Part shown: piece by piece, positions 24,587 through 33,696 of the stretch
How positions within the stretch are numbered: position 1 is the stretch's first letter
Layout: every line of letters begins with the position of its first letter
Source: Flavobacteriales bacterium
Lineage (GTDB): Bacteria > Bacteroidota > Bacteroidia > Flavobacteriales_F > PHOS-HE28
Direction: 5' to 3'
DNA length: 64,000 bases
Assembly: GCA_016715995.1 (NCBI GenBank)
Contig: JADJXF010000020.1
Location: forward strand, 1-64,000
Notes under the pieces: generated by a model
The model's input: only the letters and a program-made list of their open reading frames with translations
Told to the model about the DNA's origin: nothing
Databases searched by the model: none
Position numbers and translations under genes: made by a program

Positions 24587-27034
24587 TCACATCGGATCGA
24601 CATCCGTGATCAGCTGCACGGCGCGGTGCACGGGATCGGCGAAGACGCGGTCGATGGTGTCGCGCACGAAGAGCTTCTCTTCGTGGTGAGCGGAGCGGCG
24701 CAGCTTCACCAGCAGGTTGCGGATGTGCTTGTCCTTCACCCAGGCCACGGCGGGGATGTCCGGGCCGAGCACGCGGTCGCCCAATCGCTCGCGCAGAGTG
24801 ATGGAGAGCGCGGCGGCTGTGGCGGCCACGCGTTCCTCATCACGATGCCGCAGCGTGAGCGCAAGCAGGCGCATGAAGGGCGGATAGCCGTGCGCGCGCC
24901 GGTGCTCCGACTCGCGCGCGTAGAATCCTTCCACGTCGTGGCGCGTCACCAGGTCGAGCACCGGATGGCGCACATCGAAGGCCTGGATCACCACATTGCC
25001 CGGCTTCTCGCGGCGGCCTGAGCGGCCCGCCACCTGCGCCATGAGCTGGAAGGCTCGTTCGTGCGCGCGGAAGTCAGGGAAGCGCAACAGGCTATCGGCG
25101 CTGAGGATGCCCACGGTGCTCACGTGGTCGAAGTCGAGGCCCTTGGTCACCATCTGCGTGCCCACGAGGATGTCGATGGCGCCCTGCGCGAAACCCGTGA
25201 GAATGCGGTCCAACGCCTGTCTTCCGCGCACGGTGTCCTGATCCATGCGGGCTATGCGCGCATCGGGGAAAAGCCCACTGATCTCCTCCTCGATCTTCTC
25301 CGTGCCGAAGCCGATCATGCGCAGGCGCGCGCTTCCGCATTGGCCGCATTGCGTGGGCGGCGGGTACGTGCGGCCGCAGTAATGGCAACGCAGCTGGTGC
25401 AGCCGCTTGTGGTAGGTGAGGCTCACATCGCAGTGATCGCAGTTGGGCACCCAGGCGCAGCTCTCGCACTGCCACACCGGCACATAACCGCGACGGTTCT
25501 GGAACAGAATGGCCTGCTCACGCTTCGCCAGCGCCTGCGCGATGGCATCGACCAGCGTCTGGCTGAAATGGCCGTGCATGCTGCGCCTTCGCTGTGCGTC
25601 GCGTAGATCGACCAGCGTGATCGACGGCATGGCCACATCACCGTACCGCGCGAGCAATTCCGCATATCCGTACTTCCCCTGCTGCGCGTTGTAGCGGCTC
25701 TCCAAGCTGGGCGTGGCGCTGCCAAGAAGCGTTTTAGCACCATGCAATGCGGCCAGCACGATGGCCATGTCGCGAGCGTTGTAGCGCGGCGCGGGGTCGT
25801 GTTGTTTGTAGCTGGGGTCGTGCTCCTCGTCCACCACGACCAACCGCAAACAGTCGAAAGGAAGGAAGAGCGCGGAGCGCGCCCCCACGACGATGGAAGG
25901 CGCGTCCTTGTCATGCGCCATGCGCAACCAGAGGTCGGCCCTTTCGTGCGGTGCCATGCGCGAATGGAATACCGCGATGCGCTCACCGAAGCGCGCGCGC
26001 AGCCGCTCGATGATCTGCGCCGTGAGGGCGATTTCCGGAAGCAGGTAGAGCACTTGGCCACCATCCTTTACCGCCTCGTCGATGAGCGTGGTGAACAGCT
26101 CCGTCTTGCCCGAGGAGGTGACGCCGCGCAGCAGCACCACATCCTTGGTCTCGAATCCGACGCGCACCTCATCCAATGCCTTTACCTGGGCGGTGGAGAG
26201 CGTTGGTCCCGGCTTCTCGATGGCCTCAGCGGCGGGCATTCCTGCCTCGCGCTCGTAGGTCTCGAAGAGGCCCTTTTCAATGAGCGGATTCAGCGCAGCG
26301 GGGGAGGAGCCGCTCAGATGCAAGAGCTTGTTCTTCTCCACTTCCAGCGGGGCATCGCTCATGCAGCGGCTCAGCTCCACGTAGCGCATGAGCAGGGCCA
26401 ATTGCTTGGGTGCTTTCTTCTCCAGCCTGTCGAACCAGACGTGTAGCGCCTCTTCGTTGCTCGCTGCAGCGGTGAGGCGCACGTAGGTGAGCATCCGCGG
26501 CTTCCACGGGTCGCGCATCTCTTCCTCCACGATCACGATGCCTTCATCGATGAGCCGCTTGATGGCGGGCATGGGGTCTTTGAGGCCGAGCAGCTCGCCG
26601 GCCTGCTTCATGCTCAGCGCCTCCTTGTCCACGAGCGCATCGATCAACACCGCCGAGCGATCGGCGCGGCGCGGCTCCTCCAGGACGAAGGGATTCACGA
26701 TGATGCGCGTCTCGCTGCTCAAAGTGAGCTGGCCCGGTAGCGCACAGATCATCACCTCGCCCAGGGTGCACAGATAGTGCTCGGCGATGCGCTCCCAGAG
26801 CAGGAATTGGTGCTCATGGACGATGGGCGCCTGATCCAGAACGGAGAGGATTTCGCGCGCGGCGGTGCTGGGGTCATCGTCATGCACACGTCGCACCAAG
26901 CCGCCGTAAAGCTTGCCGCCGCGACCGAAGGGCACGGCCACGCGCATTCCTGGGAGCAGGCCCTGCACCGTATCAGGCACCCGAAAGGTGAAGCGGCCCG
27001 GAACGGCCAGTGGAAGGATCACATCAGCGTACAT
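24587..27034 (-). CDS. priA: Primosomal protein N' (replication restart helicase)
   Basis: An 815-residue DEAH-type helicase that reloads the replisome at stalled forks. It has the N-terminal DNA-binding domain (MYADVILPLAVPGRFTFRVP), Walker A in LLRGVTSSGKTELF, the DEEH box in VVVDEEHDPSYKQHD, eight zinc-binding cysteines in the CESCAW-CDHC-CHYC-CGQC region, and the helicase C motif VGTQMVTKGLDFDHVSTVGI. All family elements are present. The start was chosen at the conserved MYADV; an ATG eight codons upstream is less likely. Confidence 0.95.
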   Translation of the reverse strand: MYADVILPLAVPGRFTFRVPDTVQGLLPGMRVAVPFGRGGKLYGGLVRRVHDDDPSTAAREILSVLDQAPIVHEHQFLLWERIAEHYLCTLGEVMICALPGQLTLSSETRIIVNPFVLEEPRRADRSAVLIDALVDKEALSMKQAGELLGLKDPMPAIKRLIDEGIVIVEEEMRDPWKPRMLTYVRLTAAASNEEALHVWFDRLEKKAPKQLALLMRYVELSRCMSDAPLEVEKNKLLHLSGSSPAALNPLIEKGLFETYEREAGMPAAEAIEKPGPTLSTAQVKALDEVRVGFETKDVVLLRGVTSSGKTELFTTLIDEAVKDGGQVLYLLPEIALTAQIIERLRARFGERIAVFHSRMAPHERADLWLRMAHDKDAPSIVVGARSALFLPFDCLRLVVVDEEHDPSYKQHDPAPRYNARDMAIVLAALHGAKTLLGSATPSLESRYNAQQGKYGYAELLARYGDVAMPSITLVDLRDAQRRRSMHGHFSQTLVDAIAQALAKREQAILFQNRRGYVPVWQCESCAWVPNCDHCDVSLTYHKRLHQLRCHYCGRTYPPPTQCGQCGSARLRMIGFGTEKIEEEISGLFPDARIARMDQDTVRGRQALDRILTGFAQGAIDILVGTQMVTKGLDFDHVSTVGILSADSLLRFPDFRAHERAFQLMAQVAGRSGRREKPGNVVIQAFDVRHPVLDLVTRHDVEGFYARESEHRRAHGYPPFMRLLALTLRHRDEERVAATAAALSITLRERLGDRVLGPDIPAVAWVKDKHIRNLLVKLRRSAHHEEKLFVRDTIDRVFADPVHRAVQLITDVDPM

Positions 27035-27141
27035 GCGGCGATGGGCAAAGGTGCGCACCGCTCATCGTCATGGATCTGTCAGGCGAGCGACCGGTTTGAT
27101 CGCCCGGGCAACAAATTGCCGGGTTCGATTGTCTGTTGGTC

Positions 27142-27300
27142 ATGGCACGCAAGAAGGCAACATCGGCGAAGAAGGCGGCCACGGAGAACGACGGGGCTCC
27201 GGCCTATGAGCTGGAGACCCCGCTCTGGAACCGCTATTATCAAGCGATGCGCAAACGGGTCCGTTTTCCGCGCTACTACAAGAAGGCGGTGAACTGGTAG
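27142..27300 (+). CDS. Small basic hypothetical protein, 52 residues
   Basis: A short ORF reading MARKKATSAKKAATENDG, then ELETPLWNRYYQAMRKRVRF and ending FPRYYKKAVNW. The N-terminus is lysine/alanine-rich and the C-terminus is aromatic and basic, like a small nucleic-acid-binding or ribosome-associated protein; I do not recognise a family. Codon use is normal for the genome (G/C in third positions) and the protein ends on a clean TAG. It lies between divergent priA and the next plus-strand gene. Supported by composition only. Confidence 0.5.
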   Translation: MARKKATSAKKAATENDGAPAYELETPLWNRYYQAMRKRVRFPRYYKKAVNW

Positions 27301-27387
27301 CGGCAGCGCTGGTGCACAGGCGGCTGTTGGCGGTCCGTGGTTCCCGCGATTCCGTGTGCAATAGGCCCCGGATACATTCACCGCCGC

Positions 27388-28719
27388 ATGAGCGCCAATC
27401 CACGCCAGGCCCGTACGGCCATCCTCATCCTCGGCTCGCTCTTCTTCTTGTTCGGCTTCGTCACTTGGCTCAACGGCCCGTTGATTCCGTTCATGCGCAT
27501 CGCCTGCGAACTGAGCGACTTCGAGGCATCGATGGTGGTGCCCTTCGCGTTCTACGCTTCCTATTTCGTGATGGCCTTGCCGGCCTCCGTCGTGCTGCGG
27601 CGGACCGGCATGAAGAACGGCATGGCGCTCGGCCTCGCGGTGATGGCGGTCGGCGCATTCCTCTTCATACCTGCCGCCCAAGCGCGTTCCGCAGGACTGT
27701 TCCTCACCGGTTTCTTCACCATCGGCACCGGGCTCGCGCTGCTGCAGACGGCCAGTAATCCGTACGTCACGGTGGTTGGTCCGATCGCGAGCGCGGCGAA
27801 GCGGATCAGCATCATGGGAATTTGCAACAAGGTGGGCGGCATCGTGGCCCCGTTCATCCTGGGTGCGCTCATCCTCGTGGACGCGGATCAGCTCAAGACG
27901 GACCTGGCGCTCGTTGATGGCACGGCCCGCGCGCTGCTGCTCGATGAGCGCGCACGGCTGGTGATCATGCCGTATGCGGTGCTGGGGGCGGCGCTCCTGC
28001 TGGCTGCCGTTCTCATCCGCTTCTCCCCGCTGCCGCCGATCGAGGAGGAGGATGCGGGCACTGGTGCAACGCCCGCGGCTTCGACGTTGAAGCATCCGCA
28101 GCTGATCCTGGGCGTAGTCGCGCTCTTCGTTTACGTTTGGGCCGAGGTGCTCGCGGGCGACAGCATCGCCCTCTATGCGGAGAGGCTTGGAACGCCGCTC
28201 GATGTGGCGAAGACGCTCACGAGCCTCACCCTGGCGGCGATGCTCATCGGTTACGTGCTGGGCATCGCGCTGATCCCGCGGTTCATCTCCCAGGGCAAGG
28301 CATTAGCGCTCTCCGCGCTGGTGGCGCTGGTGTGCGTTGCCGGTGTGCTCTTCTCCGGCACGGACCGCACTGCTCCGTTCCTGCTCCTCGACCTGGCTTC
28401 CTTGTCCGTGCGAACGGTCCAGTTGCCGCTGTCAGTGATCTTCGTGGCCATGCTCGGTCTCGGCCACGCCTTGATGTGGCCGGCCATCTGGCCCCTGGCG
28501 GTGGATGGCATCGGTCCTGCGCTCAAGACCGGATCCGCGTTGCTGATCATGGCCATCCTCGGTGGTGCCTTGGCTATGCCGGTCTGGACAGCCATGGCAG
28601 GGCAGTCCTCGCCCCAAGGCTCGCAGGTCGCATACTGGCTGCTGGTGCCATTCTACCTGTACATCGGATGGTACGCGCTCCGGGGCTCGCGCCTCAGGAC
28701 GTGGCGCATGGCCCGCTAG
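27388..28719 (+). CDS. Sugar MFS transporter, FucP/GluP type
   Basis: A 443-residue inner-membrane protein with about twelve helices. The opening ILGSLFFLFGFVTWLNGPLIPF, the LQTASNPYVTVVGP segment and KRISIMGICNKVGGIVAPF are diagnostic for the FucP/GluP branch of the major facilitator superfamily, which imports fucose, glucose or galactose with H+ or Na+. The substrate cannot be told from sequence. The start is MSANPRQ; an upstream frame exists but adds a non-conserved tail. No sugar catabolic gene is adjacent. Confidence 0.88.
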   Translation: MSANPRQARTAILILGSLFFLFGFVTWLNGPLIPFMRIACELSDFEASMVVPFAFYASYFVMALPASVVLRRTGMKNGMALGLAVMAVGAFLFIPAAQARSAGLFLTGFFTIGTGLALLQTASNPYVTVVGPIASAAKRISIMGICNKVGGIVAPFILGALILVDADQLKTDLALVDGTARALLLDERARLVIMPYAVLGAALLLAAVLIRFSPLPPIEEEDAGTGATPAASTLKHPQLILGVVALFVYVWAEVLAGDSIALYAERLGTPLDVAKTLTSLTLAAMLIGYVLGIALIPRFISQGKALALSALVALVCVAGVLFSGTDRTAPFLLLDLASLSVRTVQLPLSVIFVAMLGLGHALMWPAIWPLAVDGIGPALKTGSALLIMAILGGALAMPVWTAMAGQSSPQGSQVAYWLLVPFYLYIGWYALRGSRLRTWRMAR

Positions 28720-28815
28720 TCCACGCGTGTTGAAAACTGGAACATTGCGCGGCCGGGAGCGGCATAGGCCCCGGCTACCTTCGGTGCCGCAACTCCCATC
28801 CTCACTCTGTTCCGC

Positions 28816-29718
28816 ATGGCATCCTTCCGCTCCATCTCCTGCGCTCCAGGAATGGCCTTCCTCCTGCTTCTCGCCTCTTGTGGCGGCGGCGCGACCGAAG
28901 GCGACACCAAGGGCGCCGATACGCTGACCACCGACGACACCCCGAAGGAGACCGAGATCCTTGGCGTCGGCGGCAAGTTCTTCAACGTGCCTTCGCCGGT
29001 GCAGACAGCGCTCGCCATCCGCAAGGCCGGGCTGAAGTACCAGAAGGAGCTGGCGGCCCCCTTGGAGAAAGGCGATGCGGTGACCGCGCGCATGGCACAG
29101 GCCACCTTGCTTGGCGTCTTCGGTGCGGACCTCTCGTACGCCACCATTCATCGTGATGGGCAGCGTTCGCTGGCGACCTTGCAAGCCATTGAGCGTTTGG
29201 GAGGCAAATTGGAACTGAGCAATGCCTTCGATAAGGCCTTGATTGACCGCTTCAAGGCCAACATGGGCGCGGAGGATAGCCTGCTTCGTTTCAGCGGCGT
29301 GGCCTTCCGGGCGGCCGACCAATACCTGAAGAACAATGAGGCCCACGATGTGAGCGCCTGGGTGCTGGCCGGTGGTTGGATCGAATCGATGCATTTGATC
29401 CTGGCGGACCCTGCTTCTGCCGGGAGCAAGGAGTTGATGACCCGGGTAGCCGAGCAGAAAGGCACGCTCGATGGCCTTGCCGCCGTGGTGGATGCCACGA
29501 ACAAGGATGGTCAGGCCGATGCGCTGCTGAAGGGCCTGAAGGAACTCCGAACGGCCATGGATGGCGTGAAGATGACCTACACGTATGAACAGCCAGTGAC
29601 CGATGCCGGTAAGAAGACCACGTACATCAACAGCACCTCATCGGCGGAGTTGACACCGGAGCAAGTGGCTGCCATCGCCGCCAAGGTCACCGCCATCCGC
29701 AACATGATCCTCGCCTGA
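28816..29718 (+). CDS. Hypothetical lipoprotein
   Basis: A 300-residue protein with a lipoprotein signal peptide (GMAFLLLLASCGGGA; lipid on the Cys after LLAS). The mature part begins with a Thr/Asp-rich linker and is then helical (YQKELAAPLEKGDAVTARMAQATLL ...), with no membrane segment and no recognised family. It is likely attached to the outer or inner membrane, facing the periplasm. A TACCTTCG -7-like box lies about 30 bases upstream. The next gene begins two bases after its stop, so the two form an operon. Confidence 0.7.
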   Translation: MASFRSISCAPGMAFLLLLASCGGGATEGDTKGADTLTTDDTPKETEILGVGGKFFNVPSPVQTALAIRKAGLKYQKELAAPLEKGDAVTARMAQATLLGVFGADLSYATIHRDGQRSLATLQAIERLGGKLELSNAFDKALIDRFKANMGAEDSLLRFSGVAFRAADQYLKNNEAHDVSAWVLAGGWIESMHLILADPASAGSKELMTRVAEQKGTLDGLAAVVDATNKDGQADALLKGLKELRTAMDGVKMTYTYEQPVTDAGKKTTYINSTSSAELTPEQVAAIAAKVTAIRNMILA

Positions 29719-29720
29719 AC

Positions 29721-30137
29721 ATGACCAGGACCCTGACCGCCATCGCTCTCCTCGCCCTAGGCACCACCGTACAGGCCCAGACCCTCTGCCAGCCTATCGC
29801 CACGCGCTGTGAAGCGCATATCACAGCCAACTACATCCCGGACGGGCAGTTCTACCGTGCGCTGCTCCAAGGCGATGAGGTAGCCGAGTTCCAGCTCACG
29901 CTCTTCGGGGGCACCACGTACAGGGTTGCCGCATGCAGCGGCGATTCCGATGGCACCCTGCTGTTCAGCGTCTTCGACCAGCAACGCAATCTGCTTTTCA
30001 CCAACAAGGACCACCATAGCGCGCCCTACTGGGACCTGTCCATCGCGAACACCTTGGATGTGATCGTGGAGGCCCACCTGGACCCCAGCAAGGCTGGCAG
30101 CGGCTGCGCGGTGATGCTCATCGGCTTCAAGAAGTAG
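29721..30137 (+). CDS. Small secreted hypothetical protein
   Basis: A 138-residue protein with a clear signal peptide (MTRTLTAIALLALGTTVQAQ) and a beta-rich mature part containing four cysteines that could form disulfides. GGTTYRVAACSGDSDGTLLFSVFDQ resembles the PPC-like fold seen in secreted Bacteroidota proteins. No enzyme motif is visible. It follows the lipoprotein gene by two bases and is closed by a strong terminator, so the pair probably works together at the cell surface, function unknown. Confidence 0.68.
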   Translation: MTRTLTAIALLALGTTVQAQTLCQPIATRCEAHITANYIPDGQFYRALLQGDEVAEFQLTLFGGTTYRVAACSGDSDGTLLFSVFDQQRNLLFTNKDHHSAPYWDLSIANTLDVIVEAHLDPSKAGSGCAVMLIGFKK

Positions 30138-30160
30138 CAGCTCCGCGCTGCGGAACCTTT

Positions 30161-30193
30161 GAGCGCCCCTCCCGTTTAGAGGGGCGCTCTTCT
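30161..30193 (+). terminator. Rho-independent terminator
   Basis: Ten-base perfect arms (gagcgcccct and aggggcgctc) separated by nine bases and followed by ttctt. It ends the lipoprotein/secreted-protein operon before the ABC gene. Confidence 0.85.
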
Positions 30194-30230
30194 TGGGACC
30201 TTTTTCGGGGATCCCGCAGGAGCGGTGCGT

Positions 30231-33200
30231 ATGAGCGAGAAGATCCTCAAGGCCCTGCTGCAGTTGTTCGCCATCATCGCCAAAGGCGAGGAGGTGGGCC
30301 TTGGCGCACGGCCGGAGAATGCCGCCATCCTTGAGCGCTTCCTGCGCAAGCAATTCGGACCGGAGACCGCCGCCGCCCACATGGCGCGCTATCAAGCCTT
30401 CGTGCAGGCCTTCCATGGCGCCGGGAACGGCCGTGCCGGCCGCAAGCGCACCTCGCTCAATTCGGTGAAGGTCCTGAAGATCTGCACCCAGGTGAACGAA
30501 GAGCTCGCGCAGCGCCAGAAGTTCGTGGTGCTGCTTCATTTGCTCGAGTTCATCCACGCCGATGGCGAGGTGACGGCGCAGGAAGATGAGTTCGTCAGCA
30601 CTGTCGCGGAGACCTTCAACATCGCGCAGCAGGATTTCGCGCGGTGCCGTGCCTTCGTCTGCGCGGAAGCCGAGGAGCGGCTCGACGCGGAGCACATGCT
30701 CTACATCAACGCGGCCGGTTCCAGCCCCATGCTGGCCTCTAAGCACCTTCATGCGCACGGGCTCGATGGCGAGGTGCGGGTGCTCAATGTGCCGAGCGTG
30801 AACCTCTATGTGATGCGCTATGACGGCCCCGATGAGATCCTGCTCAACGGCCAGCGCATCAGCCGCGACTACCATTACGTGCTGGGCAATGGCAGCAGCG
30901 TTCGGCCCCCCAGCGGAGTGCCCATCTACTACAGCGACATCCTGCAGGCGTTCATGGCCAAGCAGGACCGTCCGCGCATCGTGTTCCGCGCCGATGGCAT
31001 CACGTACACCTTCCCCAACGGGCGCGAGGGCCTTCATGAGCTCCATCTTGCTGAGGCGAGCGGCAAGCTCATCGGCATCATGGGCGGCAGCGGCAGCGGC
31101 AAGAGCACGCTGCTGAACATCCTGAACGGCAACATCGCGCCGACGCGCGGCCGGGTCACCATCAATGGCATCGACGTGCATGCGGAGCGCGAGCGCATCC
31201 GCGGCGTCATCGGCCACGTGAGCCAGGACGATCTGCTGATCGAGGAGCTCACCGTGTACCAGAACCTCTTCTTCAACGCGAAGCTCTCCTTCGGCGGCCT
31301 CAGCGATGAGCAGGTGGCCGAGCGCACCCTGCGCATGCTGCATACCCTGGGCCTCTATGAGACCAAGGACCTGAAGGTGGGCAGCCCGCTGGAGAAGACC
31401 ATCAGCGGCGGGCAGCGCAAGCGCCTCAACATCGCGCTGGAGCTCATCCGCGAGCCCAGCGTGCTCTTCGTGGATGAGCCCACCAGCGGCCTCAGCTCCC
31501 GCGACAGCGAGAACATCATGGACCTGCTGAAGGAGCTCGCCCTGAAGGGCAGGCTCGTCTTCGTGGTCATCCACCAGCCCAGCTCCGACATCTTCAAGCT
31601 CTTCGACAAGCTGCTGCTGATGGACCAGGAGGGCCATCCCGTTTACTACGGCGACCCCGTGGACGCGGTGGTGTACTTCAAGAAGGTGACCGGGCAGGTG
31701 GACAGCGACGTGGGCCAGTGCCGGGCCTGCGGCAACGTGAACCCGGAGCAGATCTTCAACATCCTGGAAGCACGCTTGGTGGATGAGTACGGCAACGAGA
31801 CGGATCAGCGGCGCATCGGCCCGGATGCGTGGAACGAAGTGTTCCGCGCCCAGATGGAGGTGCGCGTTGCACAAGTGCCAGAGGAGCGATCGGTGCCCCG
31901 CAGCACCTTCACCATTCCGGACCGCATCGCGCAGCTGAAGGTCTATTTCAAGCGCGACCTGCTGAGCAAGCTGGCCAACCGGCAGTACGTGCTCATCAAT
32001 CTCCTAGAGGCGCCTGCGCTGGCCTTCTTCATGTCGTTCTTCCTGAAGTATTTCGGCAGCGGCGATGTCGGGGCCTATGTGTTCCGCACCAATGAGAACC
32101 TGCCGCAGTACTTGTTCATCGCGGTGATCGTGGCGCTCTTCCTGGGCCTCACGGTGAGCGCGGAGGAGATCATCCGTGACCGGAAGATCCTGGCTCGCGA
32201 GAAGTTCCTGGACCTGAGCTGGCTCAGCTATCTCACCAGCAAGCTGGGCATCCTCTTCATCATCTCCGCCATCCAGACCGGCTTGTTCGTCCTCGTGGCC
32301 AACGCGGTGCTGGGGATCCAGGCGCTGGGCTGGGCGCACTGGCTGGTGCTCTTCAGCACGAGTTGCTTCGCCAACGCCCTCGGTTTGAACGTGAGCGCCA
32401 GCTTCAACAGCGCCAAGGTGATCTACATCCTCATCCCGGTGCTGATCATCCCGCAGCTGCTCTTCAGCGGCATCATCGTGAAGTTCGACAAGCTGCATCC
32501 GTGGTTCGGTTCGCAGCGCAGCGTGCCGTGGGTGGGCAACGTGATGGCCAGCCGGTGGGCGTATGAGGCGCTGGCCGTGACCCAGTTCATGGAGAACCCG
32601 TACGAGCGCAATTTCTATGCGTTCGATCAGCGCATGAAGACCGCCAACTGGAAGAAGGACCTCTGGATATCCGACTTGCAGAACCGGGTGGATGAGGCCC
32701 GCCACACGCTTGGGGATCCCGGCGCGGACCGTTCCCATGTGGCGCACGACCTCGATGTGCTGCGCCACGAGCTGATCAATGAGCAAGCGCGCCTCAACGG
32801 CTTCGCGATCAGCGGTCTGGGGCGCCTCACCGTTGAATCATGCGATAATGAACTTCTGGATGCGGTTGACGAGGCGTTGGAGAAACTGATACTGCACTAC
32901 CGCGCCACCTATAAGGAGGCCGAGCGGGGCAAGGAGCGCTTGATCGCCGAGATGACCGCCACGCCTGAAGCGCGGGCCGCCTACTTCGAACTGCTCGATA
33001 CGCACCGGAACGATGGCCTCGCGGATGTGGTGACCAACAAGAACGACCTGCATGTCATCGTCGAGCACGGTGGCGAGCTGGTGCGCAAGAGCGATCCCAT
33101 CTATGAGGAGCCCCGTCCCGGATTCCTCGCCGCGCACTTCTATGCGCCTGCGAAGCAGTTCCTCGGCATGCGCATGAGCACGCTCGGAGGGAACGTGATG

Positions 33201-33296
33201 ATGCTGTGGATGATGGTGCTGCTGCTTTGCGGCACGCTGCACTTCGAGGTGTTCCCCCGCGTGATGCGCCTATTCCCGAGGCGGTTCGGCCGCTAG
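30231..33296 (+). CDS. ABC transporter fusion (TerB-like, ATPase, ABC2 membrane domain)
   Basis: A 1,021-residue single-chain protein. Residues 1-150 are helical and contain a TerB-like segment (LLEFIHADGEVTAQEDEFV). The ABC ATPase has Walker A GGSGSGKST (about residue 285), signature SGGQRKRLNIALE (about 392) and Walker B VLFVDEPTSG (about 410). A CxxC (QCRACGNVNPEQIF) follows. The ABCG-type ABC2 membrane domain spans about 590-790, and a helical extracytoplasmic region with one last membrane helix (MMLWMMVLLLCG) closes the protein. This order resembles eukaryotic ABCG half-transporters; an exporter is likely, substrate unknown. ATG at 30231 is preferred to a GTG two codons upstream. Its TAG stop overlaps the siaC TAG in one CTAG. 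Confidence 0.85.
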   Translation: MSEKILKALLQLFAIIAKGEEVGLGARPENAAILERFLRKQFGPETAAAHMARYQAFVQAFHGAGNGRAGRKRTSLNSVKVLKICTQVNEELAQRQKFVVLLHLLEFIHADGEVTAQEDEFVSTVAETFNIAQQDFARCRAFVCAEAEERLDAEHMLYINAAGSSPMLASKHLHAHGLDGEVRVLNVPSVNLYVMRYDGPDEILLNGQRISRDYHYVLGNGSSVRPPSGVPIYYSDILQAFMAKQDRPRIVFRADGITYTFPNGREGLHELHLAEASGKLIGIMGGSGSGKSTLLNILNGNIAPTRGRVTINGIDVHAERERIRGVIGHVSQDDLLIEELTVYQNLFFNAKLSFGGLSDEQVAERTLRMLHTLGLYETKDLKVGSPLEKTISGGQRKRLNIALELIREPSVLFVDEPTSGLSSRDSENIMDLLKELALKGRLVFVVIHQPSSDIFKLFDKLLLMDQEGHPVYYGDPVDAVVYFKKVTGQVDSDVGQCRACGNVNPEQIFNILEARLVDEYGNETDQRRIGPDAWNEVFRAQMEVRVAQVPEERSVPRSTFTIPDRIAQLKVYFKRDLLSKLANRQYVLINLLEAPALAFFMSFFLKYFGSGDVGAYVFRTNENLPQYLFIAVIVALFLGLTVSAEEIIRDRKILAREKFLDLSWLSYLTSKLGILFIISAIQTGLFVLVANAVLGIQALGWAHWLVLFSTSCFANALGLNVSASFNSAKVIYILIPVLIIPQLLFSGIIVKFDKLHPWFGSQRSVPWVGNVMASRWAYEALAVTQFMENPYERNFYAFDQRMKTANWKKDLWISDLQNRVDEARHTLGDPGADRSHVAHDLDVLRHELINEQARLNGFAISGLGRLTVESCDNELLDAVDEALEKLILHYRATYKEAERGKERLIAEMTATPEARAAYFELLDTHRNDGLADVVTNKNDLHVIVEHGGELVRKSDPIYEEPRPGFLAAHFYAPAKQFLGMRMSTLGGNVMMLWMMVLLLCGTLHFEVFPRVMRLFPRRFGR

Positions 33297-33685
33297 TCGC
33301 CGTTCACCTCGGCGATCTGGATCATCTTGAACGGCAGGTTGATGATCCCCGAGTAGTCCTCACCGGCTTCCAGCATGTCCTCGTCATCCGCCTCGTAGTG
33401 CCAGAGCACCGTGACCTCGTTGCCGGCCGCGCGGATCGGCTCCAGTCTCTTGAACACGTCGAGGATGCACTTGCTGGAGCTCGTATTGAAGTACTCGAGC
33501 TGCACATGCAGGGAGGTCTTGGCGCTGGGCTGTCGCCCGTACTTGTCGATCCAGTCGATCAAGGGCTTGTAGAAATCGACGCTGTTCTCGGGGATGGAGC
33601 GGCCCTTGAGCTCGAGCATCCCGGTCACGGGGTCGAAATGCACATGCGGGGTCTTGGGCGACCCTTCCAGGTAGAGCGGTTCCAT
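33293..33685 (-). CDS. SiaC-family regulatory phosphoprotein (DUF1987)
   Basis: A 130-residue cytoplasmic protein of the DUF1987/SiaC family: TPHVHFDPVTGMLELKGRSI, then PENSVDFYKPLIDWIDKY and the LEYFNTSSSKCILDVFK block. In Pseudomonas aeruginosa SiaC is phosphorylated on Thr68 by SiaB and controls the diguanylate cyclase SiaD; Thr68 here falls in the same NTSSSK context. The kinase gene is 11 bases upstream. No SiaD or SiaA gene is nearby, so the output in this organism is unknown. Confidence 0.88.
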   Translation of the reverse strand: MEPLYLEGSPKTPHVHFDPVTGMLELKGRSIPENSVDFYKPLIDWIDKYGRQPSAKTSLHVQLEYFNTSSSKCILDVFKRLEPIRAAGNEVTVLWHYEADDEDMLEAGEDYSGIINLPFKMIQIAEVNGD

Positions 33686-33696
33686 GGTGTTCTGGT

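Noticed and set aside
29757..31874. A 705-codon open frame opposite the ABC fusion gene and its upstream neighbour
   Set aside because: It runs across two real genes and a terminator on the other strand and has shadow-like composition without any domain.
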